64,000 nucleotides of DNA. Source: Lumnitzera littorea. Taxonomy: Eukaryota > Streptophyta > Magnoliopsida > Myrtales > Combretaceae. The DNA lies in the NCBI GenBank assembly GCA_024138015.1, contig JAMXBB010000006.1, positions 70,895,752 to 70,959,751 on the forward strand, in the 5' to 3' direction. This document shows, one piece after another, positions 48,779 to 61,975 of this stretch. A model generated the notes under the pieces. The model saw only the letters and a list, made by a program, of their open reading frames with translations. It ran no database searches and had not been told where the DNA came from. Numbering within the stretch: the first letter of the stretch is position 1; every line of letters begins with the position of its first letter. The translations under genes and the position numbers were made by a program.

Positions 48779-49243
48779 GTGCACAAACACTAAAATACAT
48801 CAAATTTAAAGTATAGATACCAAAATGTAGTCATAATTAAAGCGTAGACACTAAAATGCAAAAAATTATGAAAATCGTTAACTATACCATTAATGAAGAT
48901 ATTAAATTGAAACCAAACTAAAAGAATAAGCACTTAATCACAAAAAATAAAAGTCTAGTTAGTAAATTGCTCAAAATTAAAAGTATAAGCACTTTGGTTG
49001 CCTTTATGCCCATTTGGATAAATCTTGAAGTTTACCTTAATGTTCAGACACTTATTTGAACAAATTATAAAGTTTTAGACACTAAAATTGAAGTTTTGAA
49101 TGTTCGAGCACTAATCTTAAAGTTTAAGCACTCATTTGAACAAATCTTGAAGTTTTAGATACTAAAATTAAATTTTTCAATTTTTAGGCCCTAAACTACC
49201 TAAAATCATAAGTTTAGGCACTTTTATATGTATTGTCCTATGA
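48779..49243 (-). repeat. Inner element right inverted repeat
   Basis: Complement of 47659-48047 with a short internal duplication. Confidence 0.7.
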
Positions 49244-49639
49244 CATCCCACTTTTTCAAAACCTTACACTTACATTTTTACTTCTACCTACTTAGATGCT
49301 ATATGTATATGTGGCAACCAATTACTACCTCTAAAGCCTAATTCACTCTACTATCTACCTTATCTTAACCAATTAAACTGAAATTGAAACTCATACTAAT
49401 GTATATGTTTGTATGTACATGTTTATGAATATGCACTTTCCAAGCATTGATTTTTAGAGCCTCTTTATTTGCTAAAATATAATAATATATCTAAACTAAG
49501 AATTGGTTGTTGCATTAGTGAATAGGACCTTAGAGCATCTATCATATGCTTAGTTGGTCACCTAAGAACCAAAATAATAACTATTTGACCTTAATGAAAA
49601 TCGGTCATGCATTGCATGTTTATGCATTAATTGAAAAGG

Positions 49640-50451
49640 GCATCAGCACTATGTAGTGGAGCGGGAGATCATACATATTGGATCGACTATTTTTATATGT
49701 TATTGTTGTTTTCATATGACATACACGTGAGACATATTCTCACCTCGACCTTTGGGATCTACTTGGCTGTAAGATGTGATGCCCTCTAATTGGGGTCAAG
49801 CCATGCCTATTGCTTTAAGTATAATAAGAAAGAGTCTATATTCATTTGGACAATGGTGAGTGCAATATTGTGCTTTACACAGCCATCAGCAGGCTGTATA
49901 CGATATTTACATTTCATATACTTGTCTGCATTGCTTATGCGTATATAATTAACTTGTTTGTTGGTAAGATAGAAAGGTTATTCACTAAGCAGATGCAGTT
50001 TACCTCCTTATAGTTTATTATTGCAACAAGATCTCTGATTGGTGTCAGGCCATAGGATACCTAAGGTTAGTACTACCGACATGGGGATTATTAATGAGAA
50101 GAAGAGAGCATGAGTGGTCATTCATACAATATTTGGACTCTCTAAACTTATTTATATCTTTTAGTGTTTTTTATAATATAGACTATTGGTTTCATTTTAT
50201 TTTGGATTTATAAGACTTGATTGGGGAATGCTTGATCTTATTAGTTTATGTTAAACCTATTTATGAAGATTTAGTTTATATTTAATGCTATGTTATTTAC
50301 TTAATTTAAGTCTCCAAATGGGAGTCAAGATTGTGTAGATGCCTTATGTAGTGCGCCGAAGATTTTTTATTAAGAATGATACTTGATCTCGAATCTTCTC
50401 GTAGTATACAATGGTACTATTACGACTTGATCACCCCTTCGAGTTATGACA
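49640..50451 (+). repeat. D3: LTR-like block inside the outer TIR element
   Basis: ACTTGTTTGTTGGTAAGATA followed by TTCACTAAGCAGATGCAG (49950-50000) parallels the TTGCTAGTATAGTACGAGCG and TCACTAAGCTTTTGTAG segment of D2 (complement). The block closes with TCGAGTTATGACA at 50451, the same type of end as GGGTCATAACA of D2. Immediately after it the outer TIR starts. The left end is not resolved. It may be a solo LTR. Confidence 0.45.
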
Positions 50452-51402
50452 CTCACCACGCTAGCATTCAAGTGGGCAAAAGTAAGGGTGTAGATGTGCA
50501 GTATTGAAAAATTAGGGTGTCCATGCAATTTAGAAAATTTAAAGTGATAGTCAATGTAATTTATTCCAAATTAAATTTCATTGTACAATATTCTCTCTTC
50601 TTTGTAACTCCTAAGTATATCATTAAATTTACTTCATTAATTCCCATGAATCTATAAACAACACCAACAACAAACCATTAAAAGTTTTTACATAATTATT
50701 TTTACTTTTATCATTCTATATGCTTTTTCTCCCTTCATGGATTGGAATAGCCAACTTTGACTTGTTAGTTAAACAAGTCAAGCTTGAACAACCTTTTTGT
50801 AAAAGGGTTGAAATTTTCAATCTTACACACTTTACAAATAGGTTAAATAAGTCAGCTTATTGAACCTGATTCATATGTACAATTTTAGCAATGATGGTGG
50901 CAATGATAGTAGAGATAGTATCAATGGTAGTGATGTTATTAATAGTAAGGTTGAGGTAGTATTGGTGAGTTGGCGATGATGGAAGAGGTAGTGAAGAGGT
51001 GGTAGTAAGATGATGGTTGAAAAAAGAAGTTTAGTTTGGGTTCTTGATGAAAAGAATTTATTTCACCCTATATTAAAATTTTTTACCACCAAAATGAAAG
51101 ACTGTCCAATATTGTAAAAGAGTTTTGTCCAGTATTAGACGTATATTTTAAACCAATTATGATATAATGGATTTTGTCTTGTTGAATATCTCAAAGAGCT
51201 ACATACCAAATACTACCATAGGTATTGTTTTGAGAGTAGAAGAACCCAGCTATCCTTATTTATTAAATCATTTCCATGATAGTCATGAATGGGGAAAACC
51301 AATCACTTGCATTTCCTCAAAATGATGGATTGATTACCATAGAGCATAAAATAATTATGGTTGGAGATTTACATATGCTTCTATTTTTGCCTACCATGTA
51401 AT

Positions 51403-51418
51403 AAAAAAAAAAAAAAAA
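51403..51418. repeat. Poly(A) tract
   Basis: A run of 16 A. No adjacent retroposed sequence was recognised. Confidence 0.9.
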
Positions 51419-53988
51419 GGGAACTTTCATAAATTGTAAAATGGAGAGCGCACCAGCAAGGCAGAAATAACAAAATGAAATGGTTATTACTCCTGCTTGA
51501 ACTGAGCGGAAAACCCCCAATTGGCCATTAGAAGTAAAACAAACAAAATTTATGACAACACTTTATGCTTAAGTTCAATATTTCCCACTTCACGCTAGAT
51601 ATGGTGCTCGACGTGATGGGCCTACCATTTCCATTTGGTATTGATCATATAGAAACATGTTTTGGATTGAATTGAATCGAAATAATTATATCCATTTACA
51701 CAACCTAATTTAGATATATCCATATGGAAGATATCTTCTATAATTTATCTAATTGGGTTTATTGCATCACATGAATCAACACCGTAGATCTTGTGAAAAC
51801 CAAACGCGAATTATATAATATAAGGTCTACATGCATGATCTGACGCCCATGATTTATATACATTTGAAATTCATCGACAAGTCCTCAAGAGCCTATAAGG
51901 ATAAGAAAAATCGATAGTTAAGTTTGGATAGATCACATATTTACATTAATACTTTCCATTCAACTTATAAAATGTATGATTTTATTTAAAAATTGAACAA
52001 AAAGCCCTGGTGTAATTTCTAATTTTTAGCTGCCACAAGTGTTCATAGATTTACCTATATATTCTATGAAAACTGCTAAAAATATATATGTATATGTATA
52101 TATATATGTTTTTTTACATTAATTGCACTCTCTATAATAAAAACCAAGACCAAGTGAGTGCAGATTTGATTTTTTTTTTTTTTTAATTCTCACTTAATAT
52201 CTTGACGAGTGCCTCGATGACATCCATTATTTTGTTGCTCCAGAGGAACGTTTGACTTATTAGGACTGTTCCCAAGGTATTAAAATAAGAAATTTTCATT
52301 TTTATAGGATTGGAGTTACAAGTTTTGGTTTGGAAAAGAAAAAAATTACATGTTTCATGGAAAAAACATATACATAGAAGTACCAAAATGATTTGTTTCT
52401 TTAACAAGTCCATTATAATTCTTTTCATCACAGGTTTCGTTCATAAATTTCATTCATGGGAAACAAACAAAACCTATAAATTTTTGTCTTGGAATGGGAA
52501 AACATTTCACCAGGGCAAAAGGGCACGAGATCTCTTGCCGAAAATGGCCGCAAATGGCCTGTATTATCATGATTCTAATGATGACGATGGTTACAGGATG
52601 GTAATGGATGAGGCAGCATGATGATGAGCAATGGGAAACCAAATCATTAAGCATGTGGTTGCGGTGTAATTATGCGCCATAAGAGTGTGTTTTGACCTTC
52701 TTTTCTTCAGTCTTAAGTATCATCCTCATCATAGCATCATCACCCCATTCTCATCCATATTACCTATAATTTAATTTAGTATTCTTCCATAAAACATATA
52801 CAATTTTCGTATATAGAATGTTGTACTTTTGCCCAAATAATAGAAATCATTTCGTTCGACTTGGTACCTTATATCGGCTTAACCGTGTAATACTGGCAAT
52901 ACGTGTGTTGAATAAAATGGTCTTAGATACTTTTATCTGATTTAATATATTTAGAACCATATTATACATTTGATTTAGCATATAAAAAGTTATGATATGT
53001 GACATGCTATGCAATCTCTGTAAAATACTATTTGACTAATGTTTAATGTACTGTTATATGTTGGACGGTTTATTGTCGGACATTTATACACAGTATCTAG
53101 CTTCACAAATATTATTTTTCCAATGAATAGCCCTTGAGAATTATGATGAGAAAAAGATGAGGCAAAAGCGAGTACTTGGATGACTTATAAGGTGCTATTC
53201 CTCATTGGGCGTTGAAATCCAAGCACACCAACTGAGAGGGCAAGTGCAAGTCAACGTTTTTCATGTGGATTTCAAGTCGCCCGTTTATTAATAATCCTGT
53301 AGAAATTGGATCCTTCAACCTGATAAAAAATTTCGAACGTCGCTCACCAAAAACCTTGACTACTACGTGGTTCCATATCTAACGGAAACTGAGGAATCCA
53401 AGAGAACTAAACTTTCGAGGTCCATACGTATCCTCCCCTTCACTTTAGTTAATGAATAAGGGTTATAATATAATAATTATTAGTGACGGATAAAATAGAG
53501 CACTAATAAGTGTAGAATACATTTTTAATATTTTTCCGAGGGTATGTTGAGGAAAAAATTAATTCTAATATTGAATAGCTATTTATTTATCCAATAATGA
53601 ATAATTATTTAATATTTTTTATAATAAAAATTCATTATGAAACATTATTATAGGCTAAAAGTGAAACTAAAATATTGTAATAATTCTTTCATAATAAATA
53701 ATGGATGAAAAGGATTACCCTTACTATGAAGAGAATCAAAGAATATCGCTAATGTTGTTGTAAGTTAATAATATTATCGTTAATCTCTTATTGGGATATA
53801 TTAGAATTTAAATCCTTCATCCTCCTAGTTGGAAAAAAAAAGAATAAATATTACAAAATATCCAACTTAAAAATTTTGCCATGCCACCGATTAAAGACGC
53901 AGCTTACAATGGATACATGGGAACTTTACTGTTTTGAAGTTAGAGAATTGAAACTAACAAGCATATACATTTGATACTGGAATATGAA

Positions 53989-54013
53989 TATATATATATA
54001 TATATATATATAT
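53989..54013. repeat. (TA)12 microsatellite
   Basis: A perfect alternating run. Confidence 0.95.
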
Positions 54014-55029
54014 GCAATTTCAGACAATAATTGGGTAGATAAATTTCATATTTGATATTAGAATATTACCATTTTTACAAGTAACTACTTAATCCATATA
54101 CTATAAATGAATTCAAAAAGTTTATAAGTAATAAATTAATACTTTTATACTTTAAGTAAGTAATTATAAAAATGAGTATTCTTAATAGGTAAAATATGTG
54201 AAAGTTACCCTAATTAATTCTAAGCTAGTGAAATAAAAACGAATAATTAGTTTTAATTCATTAGCTATTTTTCGCTGTTTAGGAAAAGGCTTCTTTCTAT
54301 GACTTGAACATAAAAATTTAGAATTTAAGAAATGTATAGATTTAAAAAATCTCTATTACATTACCCTTAGTATATAAATTAATATGTGGTCATTTCAAAC
54401 TTAAAAGATGAATATGGCAATAAGTGCTTTTTCTTTTTTAATTTTTTTTTCTAATGATACCTTATGTATTGTTTCATCGAAAGTGGAAAGTGAAATGGAT
54501 TAAATAAATAACGAAATAACGGAGATAAGAAAACGGAAGATGCATACAACGATTTACATAAAATTTCTGATATAAACTAAAAAGAGCCAGCACAACGGAG
54601 GAGCCACGATTTGATAAGTTATTTTCACAACTTATGATGTCAAAAATTATCGATTCCATAAAATCTATACTATGGGTCATTTTTACTAGTGAATGTTCCC
54701 TCTTATTTATGAGCTAAAGTTTTGATCGAAATGAAGTGATGCATAAGATCAAATAAGTTGACAGGATTTGTCAAGACTTCATATATTTATATCGTGAGAA
54801 CTTTTAATTTTGTAATTGTTTGATTTTGAAGGTTAAGCATATTAAATCCGATTTGGCTTTGTATTTATTGGATAATATTCCTTGATTTGTGAGCTAAATT
54901 TCAAACTAATTAAGTATTCCTCTTAACCAAATCAACCTGAAGTAACCCAAAAGTCTCTCTCTCTCTATATATATACATACATATATATTACACAATCATC
55001 TAATCTAATTATTACTTAAAACAGTTTAC

Positions 55030-57320
55030 GAAACAATATAAATGTGGGGAATACCTGAGAATCACCATGATTCTCTATCCACTCATCTCATGAGAATCTC
55101 AAACTCAAGATTGCTTCCCAGCTGTTCTAAAATAAAATCTTGTAAACTGGAAACAACAAAAGAGAAAAGAATAATATTGGAAACAACGAAAGAGAAAATT
55201 GAAGAATTCACCACGCACAATATGTACGATGGAGTTTTGTCAAATGCGAGCATGGTTTGATGGACCGTGTAATATGTCAAGAAATTATTTTCTATAAATA
55301 GGGCATTTTGAATATTTTAAAAAGTTCCTAAAACCCTATCTTTAACTTGCCTCTTTTACCTTAAAACCCTAGTATTTGCTTTTTCAAGACTAAAACACTC
55401 CTCTTATGGTATAACATTAAGAGCTCTTCTCAAAAACCCTACCTCAAGAGGAAGATACAAGTATTAAAGGTAAGAACATTAAAGAAGCCATCTAAATACT
55501 TTTGTATCTAATAGTTTATAACTGGTTTCTAAGAGATTTAAGTAGGGATTGTTGAGTATCTTCAAGTAAACTCATTTGAGTATATAAGGTGAGTATAATG
55601 GAAGTTTTTGAAGTTAAACTTGGTTTTCTTCTTGGTTTAGTGTTTGGGAGAAGTTAAACTTGAGATTTTACTAAGGATTCACTCTAAAATCATGTATTAT
55701 TTAGATTATAGGAGGTGCATTTCTCCCTTTCTAGAGAACACCAAGTATTTGAATCATTTCCAAGTAATTGTTTTGGATAATTGTTCTTGATCTTGATTTG
55801 TTGGCTTGAACATTAAGGTTTTAGCTTAATTTTAGGTTTGTGAATTATCATACTTTAAGTCGAGATGAGAGGAAGTATAAGTTATGACAAGTATTTGGTT
55901 GATTTGATAGGTTCAAGGGCATTCTGTTCTACAAAATTTGCATAACAGAAGCAAGATGTTCAGATGCCTTGCCATGTAACGTCTAAACACTAGGCCTCTA
56001 TGTTAGATAGAAGGGTAACGTCCAAACACTACTCTCTATGGCGTCTGGACATTATATCTTGTTTTGGCTATTTTGCTTTCTAAGTTGGTTTTCAATCAAA
56101 ATTTGGCTCAACAAACTACTTGTCTAGCCTTTCTACTTCTAGAAGTTCCAATCTTTAATTAAGAAAACGAAGTTTAAGAAATGAAATTCCTTACTTGGCC
56201 TAGGAGTTATAATTTAATGAGATGAGGACCTTGTTTGGGAAGTATGATTAGGAGATAAGGAATTAAGCTAACTACATTTTGCACTCCCATATTCTAATGC
56301 CCCTTTGACAAAATCATTTACTTGTTAAGAAATCAGATACATAGTGCTTGTTTGTATGATTGTGCCTGCTAGGCTAGAAAAGATCTGACCAAACTAATTT
56401 ATATTCGACCTAAATGAATGGTTTGCTAATTATACTTAACCTACTTGCTTTATAAGCTTGCAGTGGCAATTCTCTAGAAGAATAACTGTTGATCATATAT
56501 AAGGTTTCCTTGGTAAACTTTCATATGAGATGACACAACTAGAATTTTAGGTTTTATGGCTTTTGGACTTTAAACTTAGACATAAAGGGCTTAAAGAAAA
56601 ACTTATATTTATATCTATCTATATATGTGAAAAAAGATTATGGTGTAGTAGAGTCATGAGTACTCTTTTGATGTTTGCCAACCTAAATTAAATATAACTA
56701 ACCTATTATTTGCTTATTCTTGATAAAGCTTACATTATATGTATGTACATGTTTGGGCTAGGCATCTATATGTGTTTATGCCCCCATATTGAGCTTCAGC
56801 TTATTCTTTATTCTTTTTCATTCATAGAGGCAAATGAATACCTTATTTTTGAGGAGCTATATATAGATGACATTCAGGAGAAGGAGAGTGTTGAATATCT
56901 CTACTTTTATGATAATTAGGATGCGAGATAATTTATGTATTTATTGGAGTTATGTTATGCTATGTTAGTAGAGACATGCTTGTTGATGAGATAGACTCCT
57001 TCTTGCTTTGTTTTGTGGGCTCGTGATACTCTGAGGAGATTAGTTACTTTTGATCTATCCTATGTCAATTACAATTATGAGTTGGTTGACTTATGAAACT
57101 ATCATGCTAGCTTGAATCTTTAGTTTATGTGGATTTGTATGGATGTAGATATCTACTCCTTCATGGATTCTTTTATATTTATAGAATGGTTAGGTTATGG
57201 ATGAAGTTTGGTGGACATAGAAGCCTTAACATAATTCCAAATAGTGAGGTTATGTAGTGAGTAGTAAATGCCTATTTAAGGTCTTGGGGCATTAGATACC
57301 AAAAGTCTAATTTCACGATC
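55030..57320 (+). repeat. D4: LTR-like block with promoter
   Basis: A TATA box TATAAATAGGG at 55293-55303 is followed by a leader with AAAACCCTA words and AAGGTAAGAACATTAAAG near 55470. A triple CGTCTAAACAC, CGTCCAAACAC, CGTCTGGACAT motif lies at 55980-56050. A CTTGCTTTATAAGCTTGCAG segment at 56443-56462 resembles the corresponding part of D1-D3. The order suggests a long LTR in plus orientation. Neither terminus could be fixed, no PBS was found, and short open frames inside it are not gene-like. Confidence 0.4.
55293..55300 (+). promoter_or_regulatory. D4 TATA box
   Basis: TATAAATA in the context TTTTCTATAAATAGGGC, about 20-30 bp before an AACCCTA-rich leader. Confidence 0.45.
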
Positions 57321-58469
57321 AAACTTTGATCATGTTTTGTTAAACAAACAAAAATTAGGGGTATAATTATGGTGAGTTTAGAATGACTATTAATCATTAA
57401 TAAATCCAACCTTAAAAGATTTCTTAACATTAGTGCTCGTTATCAGTGATGAAAATAAAGGATATTAAATACACAATCTAACCTGACCCAGAATAATAAA
57501 TAAATAAACAATTATGTAATTAAGATATACTAAAAACCAAATTTTCATATATAAATTAAGGGTAAATGGATATAGAGTGGGTAGAGTATAAGTCCCTATA
57601 TATACCTTGATGTGCCAAATTTTTGAAATAGGAACCTAACCTTTACCATTGTCAAACGACTTTAGAATCTCTCTATAAAATCTATACCCTAAGGAATATG
57701 TAGATTTTGCATTTCTTCCTATAAATTATAAGTTTATTTAATGTCAAGAAAATATTTTATATGTAATGTTACAAGTTCTTCATATGTAACCTATAACAAA
57801 ATTTGTGAAATTAAAAAAAAAAATTCTTACCTTCATTATTATAGGTTTTCGTGATCTTATAGTTTAGCAAAAGGGAAAGACTAGGAGGAAAAAATGGAAA
57901 ATGTAAAAATGGAAAGGAAAATGGAGTAGAATAGAAAATGTAAGGTGAGAAAGATGACATTAAGTTCAGCCATTTAGTGTTATTAACTTATTGTCTTGTG
58001 TTCTTTTGTTTTACTAGAACATATATAATGGCTAAAATATATAATATTATCATTTATTAATATTATTTAATAATGGTTTATAAGGTAAATATAAGGTATC
58101 TTAAAACCTGTATCGTTACTTAGTATGTAGATTTCAAGGTAGATATAACGTAAGATGACCTAATACCATAACTTACTCTATAAGGATAGGTTATAGAAAA
58201 TTAATTCTTGAAACCTATCATGTGATGCTTAATATCCAGAATCTTCTCAATTAAGTAGGATATTCTATATAATAAGACCACCTACTCTCTCCTACCATAA
58301 ATGTAAAGAAATGACAATTTTAGCCATATTATAAATCATGCTTAGATCGTCAAGTAAAAATCTCTATTGGCTATTCAATCTAAACTCAAAGCCTATCTAT
58401 TTATTTATCACAAATTACCTTATCAAGTATCGAAGATCAAAAGCCTTTTTGTGACTAATCGATTAGGAT
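57321..58469. other. AT-rich non-coding DNA
   Basis: I see no gene, RNA gene or clear repeat here. Confidence 0.35.
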
Positions 58470-59795
58470 GGGCAAAACAATGATCAAATCGAATTAATTC
58501 ACAAATTGAACCAAATTAAATTAGATATGTATTTTTTATCTTTTTCTTTTACAATTTGCTTTGGAATTTTCCTAAATCAAATCAAATCATAAAATTTGTG
58601 GTTAGTCTAAAGGGATGAACTAACCTAACCAAACAATTTCAAAAAAACATAGCAAGGTTTTACATGTAATTAAAATAACTCTTTTATTGTAACATACTAC
58701 ATGAAATAATTAAAAATTATATGTATTTAATTTTTATGACCATAATTTATAAATTATTTATATAGTCTAATTCAAATTTTATATTATATTCGAAATTTAC
58801 AAATAATTTTAGCTCTTAATGGTAGTAAAATTTTCCTAATTGTACTAATTTTGACTTAATCAAACTCATATGATATCAATATACATAATTATTAAACGAG
58901 TCTTGCACCCATTATTTGAGATTACATGTTACCTAAAGACTTTCTAGATAGGGATGGGATGACAATAGGTGAGTCCTGTATGGCATTACCAAATAGGGTT
59001 TTGAGAGATAATTAAAAACCCATTTGAGTTTTAAGATTTGTGAAAAACTTGTTATCTAAAAAAAATAATAAAGGAATAGTATAATATTAAATAACATATC
59101 AGTTAGAGGAATAACTTGATTAAAATTTTTTCACTATTATATATACATATGTATGTATGTATTTTAAAAAAGTAAAATACTGTAAGTAAATTCCTAATAG
59201 GCTAACCCTAACCGTTTCATCAATCATATTTCATATCCATCATCTCCCTCTCTTCTCTTGTTATTGTCATGTAGCTATTGCTAGTGTTCTTTTGTAATTT
59301 ATGTCTTCTAGTATGTTGTATAATTTTATGTTATTATCATATATGTTGTTATTCTATGAATTTTGAGTAGGAATTACTCTACTATTCAATATACATGCCT
59401 GGTTTCACACAAAATAATAACACAAATGTGATAGTTTGTTTAAGTAAAAAATAATCATTTGGTTAAAAAATAAAAGTAAACTAGTTGGCAAGTTAAGAAA
59501 TGGATACTTTATTAGGGTATTGAGATAGAATCTAAGAATAAGGTTAAAAACCCATTAAGGTTTTGGGACGAGTCTTGAACCCATCCCATTGTCATCCTTA
59601 TATCCAAATGATAAAATATGGTTCTATACATAGTCTAAATGAAACCAAACCACATAGTTCATTTGGAGAAAATTCATAGGTAAAATCATGCAGTTTGGTT
59701 TTAAGCAATAAAAACTGGACTGTGTTTAATAATTTAATTTGATTGAAATGGAAAATCGAACCACCACTAATGGTGCTCAACCATATCAAAACTCT
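58470..59795. mobile_element. Outer hAT-like inverted-repeat element
   Basis: The first 150 bp (GGATGGGCAAAACAATGATC, then CAAATTGAACCAAATTAAAT) resemble the complement of the last 170 bp (ATGGTTGAGCACCATTAGTG, then TTTCAATCAAATTAAAT). GGGTGGGCA/GGTTGAGCA followed by 'GGTTCGATTT' is a familiar theme of plant hAT-like MITEs. There is no transposase. It contains the second inverted-repeat element at 58951-59600. Confidence 0.45.
58951..59600. mobile_element. Inner inverted-repeat element (hAT/MITE-like)
   Basis: GGGATGGGATGACAATAGGT at the left and the complement of the right end (AAGGATGACAATGGGATGGG) are alike. Both are followed by a segment around AAACCCATTTGAG / AACCCATTAAGG in opposite orientation. 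About 650 bp, non-coding. An 8-bp target duplication was not found. Confidence 0.5.
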
Positions 59796-61112
59796 TCATA
59801 GCCCTAACCCTCTGATCAACTCGACAGCGAACACCAAATTTCAAATCCATATTAGGTTTAAAAACATCAAGAGTCTTGAACCAAGAAAATTTTGAACGAT
59901 AATCAGTAACGTTATTATCGCATCACTTGCAGAGAAAAGATCGACACGTACTTAATATCGTCCATCCTTTATGTAAGTTCTCTAATTCAACCTAAAGAAA
60001 GATGGTAGTTTTCTAGGGCACCCAATTTCAGCTTCAAAACCATTTTTCATCTTTTCTTTTTCAACATGATAGTTCGAAAATGGAAAATTATTCCCGAACA
60101 ATATGTTAAAATGAGGATGGCCCAAGAATGTTAAAGTGAGGATTAGAAAAAATATGATCATATAGCTCTTAATTTGGAATATGAATCCTCTCCTTCACTA
60201 TCATTAAACTAAAGAAATGAGAGTTATGAAGTCAGATTATTTCATTCTAATTTCCGTGAAATCCTATTACATGTAATATACTGAATGAAGGAAAAACGCT
60301 TCAGGTATCACCCATTAAAAATGAATTATTTTTATTAGCAAACTTACTTGACTACCAAACGTTGAAACCTTGAGGAACTATGCCGTATATTAGAAAAATG
60401 AGTGCGACCAACTGCTACTGCTTTTGATATTTATGTCCTTCTTTGTCCATATTATTTAAGATCCAAGGACTCAAATAACTGCCATATAATGTCATACCAT
60501 CCTTAAAAGCATAATCTACATGAAAAAAGAACTCACATTTAGTGTTAATTTTAGATGTATTTACATTTTAACTACCCCATGTTTAACCCTGTTAAATGTA
60601 AACTAACACTATAACCACATGCATGCAAAAAAACTCACAAATGAATCTCCACATAACTCTCTAGCCCGACTGAATTCGAACTTCTTCCGGTAAAAATTCA
60701 CCATATCAACAAAACTTCCATGTACATGCCAAAAAAAAAAAAAAAAAAATTGTAAATCGCCCATTACTAGGATAAGAAGCCTATTATTTAAATCGTAATA
60801 AAAAACTAGAAATCACGTTTTACTAAAAAATAGAAACCATCATGTTACTAAATATACATCATTCTTTTTTATTTTTAAATTATCAATTATGTATATGGTT
60901 TAATTCAGTAATTTTGTTGATTCACAGATTTTATTATATTGTTGAATTTAATTTGCACATTTGCATGCAAGTGTATGTCCGCTAATGTATATATAAGCTT
61001 GATATATACAATATGGTACATCGCATGTGATCGTAAACTAATAATTTTAGGGGCATAAATAAAGTCATCAAGTTTTCATTAAGTTTCTCAACGAATAACA
61101 TCAAAACCACTA
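59796..61112. other. Non-coding DNA
   Basis: No gene is visible. It contains a poly(A) run at 60731-60749. Nothing else is supportable. Confidence 0.35.
60731..60749. repeat. Poly(A) tract (19 A)
   Basis: A homopolymer with no recognisable retroposon upstream. Confidence 0.9.
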
Positions 61113-61565
61113 CTTTTGAATTTTTTTTTATATATATTATTGATTAGAATGAACTTTGTGAAGGAATACATTTTTGGGTTTCACATCATATCTAATCCAA
61201 AATTTTAATCTATCCTTCACTTGACTCTTTTTTTCTTTTTTTACTCCTAATATGGAATTCTTTATTTCTATTTTTCACCTACCGACATTTGTGTCCTAAA
61301 AATCTCTCCCTCAAGTATGAGTCTCTTCTACATTAGGTTTAGGATTTGCTCTCCCTCCAGCAGAAACCTCTTGCAACCTCATTAAGAGCTTATAAATTGA
61401 CTCCACTAAACCCACTTTGTAAGCAAATTGCAACTTGCTTCACTTATCTTACATCATGAGCTTCAACTAGGTCACCACTACCAAGCTCTTCTTTCTATAT
61501 AGGATGGCCATCCATTAGAGTTAAACTGTTGCATTCACCCTAGTTTTGTCTAAGTCAAACCATTA

Positions 61566-61577
61566 GCTGTGATATCA
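61566..61577 (-). other. TRIM primer-binding site (tRNA-iMet type)
   Basis: The complement TGATATCACAGC matches TGGTATCAGAGC at 10 of 12 positions and lies two bases from the LTR end. Confidence 0.6.
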
Positions 61578-61741
61578 CTTGTTAAGTTAAAGGAGTATGC
61601 ATTAGTAGGAGAATGGACCTTGTTAAGGAGTACATTCATGGGCATAACCATATATAAAATAAAAAACCTAAGGTATAGTCTTCTTCACTTACATATCCTT
61701 TACACATCTTTCATTTTTTCCAATGTGGGATTTCCTCTTTC

Positions 61742-61975
61742 CCTTTGTTTTTTTCCCTCACTACTTACACTTGTATCTCGATATATAAATATAAGGACTT
61801 TAAGATTGTTAAGGACCATTAATTGAACTTTTACTTATAGCCTTTATTACCTTTTTTCCTTTATCTTTTTCTCACTGCTCACACTTATAATTGGACTTAT
61901 AAATACAAGGACTTCATGTTTGTCAAAGACTATTTAATTGAATTTTTACTTATAGATTTTATACCTAGAGGTTTT
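61742..61975. repeat. Tandem duplication inside the TRIM LTR
   Basis: Two consecutive copies of about 115 bp (61742-61855 and 61858-61975) share ATAAATATAAGGACTT / ATAAATACAAGGACTT and GAACTTTTACTTATAG / GAATTTTTACTTATAG. Confidence 0.7.

Larger units (their letters stand above)
47659..49243. mobile_element. Inner element with TIRs of about 400 bp
   Basis: 47659-48047 is a near inverted copy of 48779-49243. Matching words include ATTTGTTCAAATGAGTGCTT and TTGGTTTCAATTTAAT on one side and their complements on the other. The spacer (48048-48778) is AT-rich and non-coding. The right arm is longer because it holds a partial internal duplication (TTTTAGACACTAAAATTGAA and TTTTAGATACTAAAATTAAA). The element sits inside the left TIR of the outer element. 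It resembles non-autonomous MULE or MITE elements with long inverted ends. Confidence 0.7.
47615..50567. mobile_element. Outer TIR element (MULE-like)
   Basis: The left end GATAAATTACATTAATTACT and the reverse complement of the right end (GGAATAAATTACATTGACTA, 50548-50567) are related. The left arm is interrupted at about 47659 and resumes at about 49244, where GACATCCCACTTTTTCAA and TACTTCTACCTACTTAGATG match the complement of 50462-50525 (GACACCCTAATTTTTCAA, TACTTTTGCCCACTTGAATG). Both arms then run about 110 bp. No transposase is visible. The flanks are AT-rich, so the target duplication is ambiguous. Confidence 0.6.
50568..55000. other. Non-coding DNA, partly unique
   Basis: No gene can be supported. 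An open frame of 103 codons at 52310-52621 (plus) ends in an Asp-rich tail; I do not recognise it and consider it chance. The stretch 53130-53460 is less AT-rich and shows no repeat character, so it could be gene-proximal DNA. Microsatellites are A16 at 51403-51418 and AT at 53989-54013. Confidence 0.35.

Noticed and set aside
52310..52621. 103-codon plus-strand open frame ending in an Asp-rich tail
   Set aside because: No recognisable domain, unremarkable composition upstream of the tail, and the opposite strand is also open. It cannot be supported as a gene.
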